The translations under genes and the position numbers were made by a program. DNA of 12,168 nucleotides from an uncultured Oscillospiraceae bacterium (GTDB taxonomy: Bacteria; Bacillota; Clostridia; Oscillospirales; Acutalibacteraceae): the NCBI GenBank assembly GCA_905193225.1, contig CAJJNV010000033.1, forward strand, positions 1 to 12,168, read 5' to 3'. This document shows, one piece after another, positions 5,641 to 12,168 of the stretch (position 1 is its first letter; every line of letters starts with the position of its first letter). The notes below the pieces were generated by a model. That model was not told where the DNA came from. It did no database searches and saw nothing but the letters and a program-made list of their open reading frames with translations.

Positions 5641-5952
5641 TTTTACACAAAATGCGGTGAAGTTATGCAGTTGCAAAGTATGAAAATCTGACTGTATTTA
5701 ACCTTGGAAAAGAACGGTATTATGAAAAGATATATTATAACAAAATCGAACGGGCAGAAGTTGCCTGCTGCGGCGATTATGGATGCATAGAATTCTCCGA
5801 ATTTAATTGCAGAAAAGGAACTGAGAATTATTGAGGGTGAGAATTAGGTCTTGACGACGGCTTTAAACGGTATAGGTAAAAACGTTACGGTTGCGCTCCG
5901 CGACTTCTCCCTCGGTCTCGTTTTCGGTTCAAGGGGGAAGTCGACGCGCTAA
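5641..5952 (+). pseudogene. Possible decayed coding sequence
   Basis: One plus-strand frame (starting at 5641) reads with protein-like composition but contains stop codons at 5689, 5788 and 5845 before ending at 5950. Pieces include MKRYIITKSNGQKLPAAAIM, NLIAEKELRIIEGEN and LTTALNGIGKNVTVALRDF. An overlapping frame (5661-5834) is open for 57 codons without a usual start codon, so the true frame is uncertain. I do not recognise the protein. Chance open sequence cannot be excluded. The last third overlaps a GC-rich hairpin and has a higher GC content than the first part. Confidence 0.25.
5893..5949. repeat. GC-rich inverted repeat
   Basis: A 12-base arm CGACTTCTCCCT (5901-5912) pairs with AGGGGGAAGTCG (5932-5943), with one wobble pair and a 19-base loop. 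It is flanked by GCGC/GCGC (5893-5896 and 5946-5949) across a small internal loop. Neither side has a T-run, so it is not an ordinary terminator. It stands out as GC-rich within AT-rich surroundings. Confidence 0.5.
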
Positions 5953-6000
5953 CTCGGGGCGCGTATCGTTTACCGAACCCGTCCGCCGTTGTTCAGAGTA

Positions 6001-6055
6001 TATAAAAGACTCCCCGATCGTATTTGGATCTATTCGATACAATCGGGGAGTCTTT
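6001..6055 (-). terminator. Terminator of the purine operon
   Basis: A 14-bp perfect stem (6005-6018 with 6042-6055) with core ACTCCCCGAT/ATCGGGGAGT can extend by a wobble pair and four more pairs (GTAT/ATAC) to about 19 bp. On the minus strand it ends in TTTTATAT. It lies about 40 bases after the purL stop codon. The plus-strand tail is poor in T, so it mainly serves leftward transcription. Confidence 0.85.
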
Positions 6056-6092
6056 GCCTATAAAGGTAAAACTTATTTGGGGTGTTTAACCG

Positions 6093-9000
6093 TTATTTGA
6101 AATAGTCTACAGCCGAGCGGAACATTTTAATATCGTAATTCCCGGGAATATTTTTGTAAAGGTCAGGGGCATACCTTTCGGAATGGCCCATTTTCCCGAA
6201 CACCCTGCCGTCGGGGGAGGTTATACCCTCAATTGCATAGTATGAACCGTTCGGGTTAAAGCGGATATCATTTGTCGCCAAACCGTTTTCATCCACATAC
6301 TGCGTAGCAATCTGTCCGTTTTCGGCAAGGCGGTGTATCAGTTCATCGCTTGCTATAAATCTGCCCTCGCCGTGGGAAACAGGCACACTGTATACATCGC
6401 CTACCACGGTTTCAGACAGCCAAGGCGATTTATTCGACGCAATACGCGTTCTGACAATTTTAGATTGGTGGCGCGCTATTGTATTGTATGTAAGGGTCGG
6501 GCAGTTCTCGTCGGTATCAATTATTCTGCCGTAAGGCACAAGCCCTAACTTTATCAGCGCCTGAAAACCGTTGCATATGCCGCACATAAGCCCGTCTCTG
6601 TTATCAAGCAGGTCGGTTATCTGCTCTTTGACCGCGGCGTTGCGGAAAAACGCGGTTATAAACTTGCCGCTGCCGTCGGGCTCGTCACCGCCAGAAAAGC
6701 CGCCCGGAATAAACACCATCTGCGCGGTTTTAAGGCTGTTTGCAAATTCTTCAACACTTTTCGCGACATTTTCGGCACTGCGGTTATTTATAACAAATAT
6801 TTCGGGTTCTGCGCCTGCGTCGCGCATTGCCTTTGCACTGTCATACTCGCAGTTAGTGCCTGGGAAAACCGGAATTAACACCTTCGGCTTTGCCGTTTTT
6901 ACTGTGGGAGAAACACGGTTTTCGGTTTTATAAGAAAAGGTTTGCATTTCGGTCTTCGGGTTTTCCTTGTTACAGCGGTAAACGCTTTCGAGTTTATTTT
7001 CGTAAATTCCGAGCAGCTTATCGAGTTTTATTTCTTCGCTGTTATAAGAAATTTTACCGTCCGCTGTTATTTCGCCGATTTCCGTGGCATCTGCAATATT
7101 CTCGGTCACTTCAAGCAAAAATCCGCCGTAGCAATAGCCGAAAATTTTCCCGACCGTCAGATTATCGGCAAACTTAAAGCCTAATGAATTACCGAAGCAC
7201 ATTTTCATTACCGCTTCGGCTATGCCGCCGAGGGTTGGCGTGTAACAAGCAGACGCTTTGCCCGAGCGCAAAAGCGAGGTCACCCTTTTGAAAACATTTA
7301 AAAGCGAGGCGGTATTCGGCAGACCGTTTTTATCATATTCGGGCTTTATTAAAATAACCTTATTGCCCGCTTTTTTAAACTCATTTGATACTATGTTTTC
7401 GGTTTTATCGGTTGTGACCGCAAAGGAAACAAGGGTAGGAGGAACATCTAAATTTTCAAAGCTGCCGCTCATCGAGTCCTTGCCGCCTATTGCCGCCGTT
7501 TTAAGCTCGGTTTGCGCCTTTAATGCACCGAGCAGCGCCGCGAGGGGTTTTCCCCAACGCTTTTTATCTTTGTTAAGGCGCTCAAAATATTCCTGGAATG
7601 TAAGATAAACATCCTTGAATTCTGCGCCCGTTGCAACCAATTTTGAAACCGATTCTATAACCGCAAGATAAGCGCCGTGATAAGGACTTTTTTCGGTGAT
7701 AAACGGGTTGTATCCCCAGGACATAACCGAGCAGTCGTCGGTGTGTTTCTTTTCGACCGAGATTTTCTGAACCATTGCCTGTATGGGCGTCAGCTGATTT
7801 TTTCCGCCGAACGGCATAAGCACCGTGCCGGCGCCTATTGTTGAGTCGAACTGCTCCGAAAGGCCGCGCTTGGAGCAAACATTCAGATCGTCTGCCAGGG
7901 CAAGATAATTTTCCGTGAAAGAACCGCTTATCTGTTTATCAAACGGCTGTGGCTTTGAAACCTCGGCGGTTATGTGCTTCGGAGCGCCGTTTGAATTCAA
8001 AAACTCACGGCTGATGTTGACGATCGTTTTACCGTTCCAGTTCATTACAAGGCGGGGCTCTTTTTTAACGACCGCCACCGCAACCGCACCGAGATTTTCG
8101 GTGTTTGCCAGTTCGATAAACCTCTCGGCATCGCTTTCGGACACCACGACCGCCATTCTTTCCTGCGACTCGCTTATTGCAAGCTCGGTACCGTCAAGAC
8201 CTTCATATTTTTTGGGAACGGCGTTGAGGTCGATCTCAAGTCCGTCAGCCAACTCTCCGATAGCAACCGAAACGCCGCCCGCTCCGAAATCGTTGCAGCG
8301 CTTTATCATACGGCAGGCGATCGGGTTTCTAAAAAGCCTTTGCAGTTTTCTTTCCTCGGGAGCGTTACCCTTTTGAACCTCGGCTCCGCAATTTTCAAGC
8401 GATTTTAGGGTGTGGGATTTTGAAGAGCCGGTAGCGCCGCCGCAGCCGTCGCGCCCCGTTGCGCCGCCGAGAAGTATGACGACATCTCCGGGAGCCGGCG
8501 TCTCACGCCTGACGTTGCAGGCGGGCGCCGCCGCAATAACCGCACCGATCTCCATGCGCTTTGCCGCATATCCGTCGTGGTATATTTCGTCAACTATTCC
8601 GGTTGCGAGACCGATCTGATTACCGTATGAAGAATAACCGTCCGCCGCACCTGTGACGATTTTCCTTTGCGGCAGCTTTCCCGGCAGCGTTTCGGATACT
8701 TTTTTAAGAGGGTTTGCCGCACCGGTGACACGCATTGCGCCGTAAACATAGGATCTGCCCGAAAGCGGGTCGCGTATTGCGCCGCCTATGCAGGTTGCCG
8801 CTCCGCCGAAGGGCTCTATTTCGGTGGGGTGGTTGTGTGTCTCGTTTTTAAAGAGCAACAGCCAATCCTCGTCATTGCCGTCAACATTCACCTTGATTTT
8901 AACTGTGCAGGCATTTATTTCTTCCGATTCGTCCAGCTTTTCAAGGCAGCCCTTAGCTTTTAAATATTTAACCGCAACGGTTGCAATATCCATAAGGCAA

Positions 9001-9782
9001 ACAGGCTTTGTTCTGCCAAGCTCTTTGCGCATTTGAAGATAATCGTTATATGCGCTTTGCAGCAGCTCATCTTCAAAAACCGCCCCGTCTATATGGGTCA
9101 AAAACGTGGTGTGGCGGCAGTGATCCGACCAATATGTATCAATCATTCTGATTTCGGTCATAGTGGGGTCACGATGTTCCGATTTAAAATAATCCTGACA
9201 AAACTTAATATCGTCCGTGTCCATTGCAAGACCGTATTTGTTTACAAAATCCGCAAGCCCGCTGCTGCTTAGCCCGGTGAAGCCGGTAAGCGTAGCCACG
9301 GAGCTCGGAATATTATATTTTAAGACAAGCGTTTCGGGCTTTTCAAGTGCCGCCTCACGGGCCTCTACGGGGTTGATAACATATTTTTTTACCGCATTCA
9401 GCTCCTCCGCGGTAATATCGCCGTAAAGCATATAGACCTTTGCCGTGCGGACAAGCGGTCTGTCACCCTTTGATATAAGCTGAATACACTGTGCGGCGGA
9501 ATCAGCGCGCTGGTCAAACTGACCGGGGAGATACTCTACCGCGAAAACCGCCGCGCCGTCGTTTTCAAGACACGAATATGTATTATCAAGCTGCGGCTCC
9601 GAAAAAACGGTTTTTACCGCGTAATCAAAAAGCTCTTTTGTTATATTTTCCGCGTCATAGCGGTTGATTATGCGTAATGATGTAACGCTTTTTATCTGCA
9701 AAAGCGTATTTATATCGTTAAGCAGCGCCCTTGCCTCTGCGGCAAGCTCCTTTTTCTTTTCTGTAAATATACGGTATACCAT
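6093..9782 (-). CDS. purL: Phosphoribosylformylglycinamidine synthase, single-chain form
   Basis: Catalyses step four of de novo purine synthesis: FGAR + glutamine + ATP give FGAM. The 1229-residue length, with the glutaminase fused at the C terminus, fits the single-chain PurL of Firmicutes and Bacteroidetes, which needs no separate PurS or PurQ. In order it has an N-terminal PurS-like region (1-160), then the signature YWSDHCRHTTF (about 217-227). Next come FKNETHNHPTEIEPFGG (about 311-327) and GGATGRDGCGGATGSS in the synthetase lobe. The class I glutaminase domain (about 967-1229) has catalytic Cys about 1070 in CGICNGFQ and His/Glu about 1200/1202 in GHSER. The ATG at 9782 lies one base after the purD stop and is preceded by GGAAGGA. 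An in-frame ATG at 9803 inside purD has no ribosome binding site. It is the last gene of the operon and is intact. Confidence 0.96.
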   Translation of the reverse strand: MVYRIFTEKKKELAAEARALLNDINTLLQIKSVTSLRIINRYDAENITKELFDYAVKTVFSEPQLDNTYSCLENDGAAVFAVEYLPGQFDQRADSAAQCIQLISKGDRPLVRTAKVYMLYGDITAEELNAVKKYVINPVEAREAALEKPETLVLKYNIPSSVATLTGFTGLSSSGLADFVNKYGLAMDTDDIKFCQDYFKSEHRDPTMTEIRMIDTYWSDHCRHTTFLTHIDGAVFEDELLQSAYNDYLQMRKELGRTKPVCLMDIATVAVKYLKAKGCLEKLDESEEINACTVKIKVNVDGNDEDWLLLFKNETHNHPTEIEPFGGAATCIGGAIRDPLSGRSYVYGAMRVTGAANPLKKVSETLPGKLPQRKIVTGAADGYSSYGNQIGLATGIVDEIYHDGYAAKRMEIGAVIAAAPACNVRRETPAPGDVVILLGGATGRDGCGGATGSSKSHTLKSLENCGAEVQKGNAPEERKLQRLFRNPIACRMIKRCNDFGAGGVSVAIGELADGLEIDLNAVPKKYEGLDGTELAISESQERMAVVVSESDAERFIELANTENLGAVAVAVVKKEPRLVMNWNGKTIVNISREFLNSNGAPKHITAEVSKPQPFDKQISGSFTENYLALADDLNVCSKRGLSEQFDSTIGAGTVLMPFGGKNQLTPIQAMVQKISVEKKHTDDCSVMSWGYNPFITEKSPYHGAYLAVIESVSKLVATGAEFKDVYLTFQEYFERLNKDKKRWGKPLAALLGALKAQTELKTAAIGGKDSMSGSFENLDVPPTLVSFAVTTDKTENIVSNEFKKAGNKVILIKPEYDKNGLPNTASLLNVFKRVTSLLRSGKASACYTPTLGGIAEAVMKMCFGNSLGFKFADNLTVGKIFGYCYGGFLLEVTENIADATEIGEITADGKISYNSEEIKLDKLLGIYENKLESVYRCNKENPKTEMQTFSYKTENRVSPTVKTAKPKVLIPVFPGTNCEYDSAKAMRDAGAEPEIFVINNRSAENVAKSVEEFANSLKTAQMVFIPGGFSGGDEPDGSGKFITAFFRNAAVKEQITDLLDNRDGLMCGICNGFQALIKLGLVPYGRIIDTDENCPTLTYNTIARHQSKIVRTRIASNKSPWLSETVVGDVYSVPVSHGEGRFIASDELIHRLAENGQIATQYVDENGLATNDIRFNPNGSYYAIEGITSPDGRVFGKMGHSERYAPDLYKNIPGNYDIKMFRSAVDYFK

Positions 9783-9783
9783 A

Positions 9784-11055
9784 TCAGTTTTCCTTCCCGG
9801 CATTAAGCGCCTTTAAGCCTATATCCCTGCGGTAAAACGCATTATTAAACGAAATTTTATTTACCTTTTCATAAGCCGCGCAAAGCGCCTCCTTAAGCGT
9901 GGGGGCGGTTGCTGTAACGCCCAGTACCCTGCCGCCCGAGGTCACAAGCCTGCCGTCCTTTATTTCCGCGCCCGCAACAAAAACGCCGTTCTTAACACTT
10001 TTGTCCATTTTAATTTCAAAGCCCTTTTGGTAAGATACGGGATATCCGCCCGAAGCTATGATAACGCAGGCGGCTGCGCCGTTTTTAAATCGCACCTCGG
10101 TTTCCTTTAACGTGCCGTTTGTGACTGCGCGCATAACCGTGAAAAGATCGCTTTCAAGCAGCGGCAAAACCACCTGCGTTTCGGGGTCGCCGAAACGGCA
10201 GTTGTATTCTATTACCTTAGGACCGTCTGCCGTTAGCATAAGCCCGAAATAAAGGCAGCCCTTAAAGGTGCGCCCCTCTGCATTCATAGCGTTTACAGTG
10301 GGTAAAAAGATTTTTTCCATACAAATCTCAGCAACTTCGGGGGTGTAATAAGGGTTCGGCGCTATCGTTCCCATACCGCCTGTGTTAAGCCCTTTATCTC
10401 CGTCCAACGCACGTTTGTGATCCATTGAGGAAACCATGGGGATCACCGTTTCCCCGTCTGTAAACGAAAGTACAGATACTTCGGGACCTGTTAAAAATTC
10501 CTCTATAACAATTTTTTCGCCGCTTTTGCCGAAGACCTTATCCTCCATAATATCGTGCACGGCGCGTTTTGCCGCTTCTCTTGTTTCGGCAATAATTACG
10601 CCTTTGCCGAGTGCCAAGCCGTCTGCCTTTATAACGGTGGGCAACGGTGCCGTTTCAAGGTATGAAAGTGCGTTTTCCGGATTATCGAAAACCTCATAAG
10701 CGGCTGAGGGTATACCGTATTTTTTCATTAAGTTTTTGGAAAAGACCTTGCTTCCCTCGATAATGGCAGCTTTTTTATCAGGACCGAAACAGGGTATACC
10801 CGCCTTTGTAAGCTCGTCCACCGCGCCGAGGCACAGCGGGTCATCCGGTGCTACTACTGCGTAATCAATTTTATTTTCGGTTGCAAATTTCACCTGCGCC
10901 GATATATCGGTAGCGCCGATATTTACGCAAACCGCGTCTTCGGCAATTCCGCCGTTACCGGGCAATGCGTAAAGCTCGGTTATTTCTTCGCTTTCCTTAA
11001 GCTTTTTTATAATGGCGTGTTCTCTTCCGCCGCCGCCTATTACCATTACTTTCAT
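9784..11055 (-). CDS. purD: Phosphoribosylamine-glycine ligase (GAR synthetase)
   Basis: Catalyses step two of de novo purine synthesis: phosphoribosylamine + glycine + ATP give GAR, in the cytoplasm. The 423 residues match the usual family length. The N-terminal domain begins MKVMVIGGGGREHAI. An ATP-grasp domain follows, with VIKADGLALGKGV (141-153), IEEFLTGPEVSV (184-195), DGDKGLNTGGMGT (218-230) and the metal-binding EYNCRFGDPETQ (283-294). A C-terminal domain completes it. The PEAPL-type substrate loop reads PDDPLCLG (70-77). ATG at 11055 is preceded by AAGGAG at good spacing. It starts 15 bases after the end of purH and stops one base before purL, so the three are surely co-transcribed and probably translationally coupled. 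Confidence 0.96.
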   Translation of the reverse strand: MKVMVIGGGGREHAIIKKLKESEEITELYALPGNGGIAEDAVCVNIGATDISAQVKFATENKIDYAVVAPDDPLCLGAVDELTKAGIPCFGPDKKAAIIEGSKVFSKNLMKKYGIPSAAYEVFDNPENALSYLETAPLPTVIKADGLALGKGVIIAETREAAKRAVHDIMEDKVFGKSGEKIVIEEFLTGPEVSVLSFTDGETVIPMVSSMDHKRALDGDKGLNTGGMGTIAPNPYYTPEVAEICMEKIFLPTVNAMNAEGRTFKGCLYFGLMLTADGPKVIEYNCRFGDPETQVVLPLLESDLFTVMRAVTNGTLKETEVRFKNGAAACVIIASGGYPVSYQKGFEIKMDKSVKNGVFVAGAEIKDGRLVTSGGRVLGVTATAPTLKEALCAAYEKVNKISFNNAFYRRDIGLKALNAGKEN

Positions 11056-11070
11056 TTAAAAAACTCCTTA

Positions 11071-12168
11071 TCAGTGGTGGAAAAGTCTCATTCCGGTAAA
11101 CGCCATTGCAATGCCGTGTTTATTGCAGCAGTCAATCACAACATCATCTCTGATTGACCCTCCCGGTTCGGCAATATAGGAAACGCCGCTTTTATGTGCG
11201 CGCTCTATATTATCATCAAAGGGGAAAAACGCGTCCGAGCCGAGAGACACTCCCGAAATACCCGACAAATAATGTTTGATTTCATCATCGGTCAGCGGTT
11301 CGGGGCGTGTTTTAAAGTATTTCTGCCATATACCGTCGGCACAAACATCTTCTTCGTTTCGGTTTATAAAGCCGTCTATAATATTATCGCGGTCGGGACG
11401 TCTTATATCGTCCTTAAACGGTAGTTCAAGCACACGATCATACTGCCGCAAAAACCAGGTATCGGCTTTTGAACCTGCAAGTCTTGTGCAATGCACGCGC
11501 GACTGCTGACCCGCACCCACGCCTATAGCCTGACCGTCAAAGGCAAAGCAGACCGAGTTTGACTGGGTGTATTTAAGGGTTATAAGCGAAATAATGAGGT
11601 CGCGCTTTGCGTTTTCGGGAATGCTTTTGTTTTCGGTAACAATGTTTTGCAGCAGCGACTCATCTATTTTAAAGTTGTTTCTTCCCTGCTCAAAAGTGAT
11701 ACCGAAAACCTGTTTTCGCTCTACCGCATCGGGCGTGTATTCGGGATCTATTTCAACTATGTTATAATTGCCCCCGCGCTTTGATTTCAGTATTTGAAGA
11801 GCCTCGGGCTCATATCCCGGAGCTATAACGCCGTCGGACACCTCCCGTTTTATAAGCTCGGCGGTTTTTTTATCGCACACGTCGGAAAGCGCCGCCCAGT
11901 CACCGAAGGAGCACATTCTGTCGGTTCCTCTTGCCCTTGCATATGCGCAGGCAAGCGGCGAGTCATCAAGCCCCTCTATATCATCGACAAAGCAAGCCCT
12001 TTTAAGCTTGTTTGACAACGGAATACCCACCGCTGCGCTTGTGGGGCTTACATGCTTAAACGAGGTGACGGCGGGCAGACCCAAAGCCTCTTTAAGCTCC
12101 TTTACAAGCTGCCAGGAATTAAACGCGTCAAGAAAATTTATGTAGCCCGGCTTGCCGTTAAGAATTTT
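11071..12168 (-). CDS. purH: AICAR transformylase, stand-alone short PurH (5' end outside window)
   Basis: Transfers a formyl group from 10-formyl-tetrahydrofolate to AICAR, giving FAICAR, the penultimate step to IMP. The open frame runs without a start to the right edge: 365 residues are visible. It begins KILNGKPGYINFLDAFN, an N-terminal block of the roughly 390-residue stand-alone AICAR transformylase, so about 25 residues are missing. The catalytic SFKHVSP motif (Lys/His pair) is near residue 45 of the visible part. Other blocks are AFDGQAIGVGAGQQSRVH and the typical end GMRLFHH. An ATG at 12084 inside the conserved block is not the start. In bifunctional PurH the IMP cyclohydrolase domain lies upstream of this one. 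The window cannot formally exclude it, but the sequence resembles the short form. It is the first visible gene of the operon. Confidence 0.9.
   Translation of the reverse strand, partial: KILNGKPGYINFLDAFNSWQLVKELKEALGLPAVTSFKHVSPTSAAVGIPLSNKLKRACFVDDIEGLDDSPLACAYARARGTDRMCSFGDWAALSDVCDKKTAELIKREVSDGVIAPGYEPEALQILKSKRGGNYNIVEIDPEYTPDAVERKQVFGITFEQGRNNFKIDESLLQNIVTENKSIPENAKRDLIISLITLKYTQSNSVCFAFDGQAIGVGAGQQSRVHCTRLAGSKADTWFLRQYDRVLELPFKDDIRRPDRDNIIDGFINRNEEDVCADGIWQKYFKTRPEPLTDDEIKHYLSGISGVSLGSDAFFPFDDNIERAHKSGVSYIAEPGGSIRDDVVIDCCNKHGIAMAFTGMRLFHH

Noticed and set aside
5891..6100. 69-codon plus-strand reading frame before purL
   Set aside because: It spans the GC-rich hairpin, the purL terminator and the purL stop region, so it is most likely chance.
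9783..9803. Upstream ATG for purL inside purD
   Set aside because: It has no ribosome binding site, whereas the ATG at 9782 follows GGAAGGA at usable distance and sits one base after the purD stop.
1..12168. CRISPR arrays, tRNA, rRNA or insertion sequences
   Set aside because: No regularly spaced repeats, cloverleaf-like sequences, ribosomal RNA blocks or transposase genes with terminal inverted repeats were seen.

Overview
The window looks like a chromosomal segment of a low-to-mid GC Gram-positive anaerobe of the class Clostridia, probably near the Oscillospiraceae/Ruminococcaceae. The reasons are strong AGGAG-type ribosome binding sites, sigma-A-like promoters, a QueT-type vitamin transporter subunit, the fused single-chain form of PurL, a short stand-alone AICAR transformylase, and a clostridial-type large serine recombinase. 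This placement is inferred from gene content, not from a marker gene.

Layout from left to right. Positions 1-218 hold a strong promoter facing left, out of the window, and the terminator of queT. Positions 219-743 (minus) encode the queuosine-precursor ECF transporter S subunit QueT. It is preceded by a promoter and a structured leader of about 120 nt that may be a preQ1-type riboswitch. Positions 901-1590 (minus) encode a calcineurin-like phosphoesterase, divergent from a secreted, membrane-anchored D-Ala-D-Ala carboxypeptidase at 1694-3016 (plus). A gene-poor stretch from 3017 to 3470 contains the terminators of that gene. Positions 3471-5500 (minus) form a small cassette: an 82-codon unknown gene, its terminator, a promoter, a large serine recombinase, and a small gene overlapping the recombinase end. 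Positions 5501-6092 are mostly non-coding, with a strong minus-strand terminator, a stretch that reads like a decayed gene, a GC-rich hairpin, and the purL terminator. From 6093 to the right edge (minus) runs a de novo purine operon, purH-purD-purL.

How the genes work together. PurD makes GAR from phosphoribosylamine and glycine. PurL converts FGAR to FGAM using glutamine. The PurH-type protein formylates AICAR to FAICAR. These three cistrons are separated by 1-10 bases and end at one long hairpin terminator. The visible PurH lacks only about its first 25 residues. It matches the short stand-alone transformylase, so IMP cyclohydrolase should be encoded elsewhere. QueT should feed preQ0/preQ1/queuosine salvage for tRNA modification, using a shared ECF energizing module encoded outside the window.

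The clearest accessory element is the recombinase cassette between the carboxypeptidase gene and the purine operon. It carries no recognisable cargo. I found no CRISPR array, tRNA, rRNA or insertion sequence. I did not find a convincing new multi-gene system. The best candidates for something undescribed are the two small recombinase-linked genes, the queT leader, and the odd 5585-5952 region.
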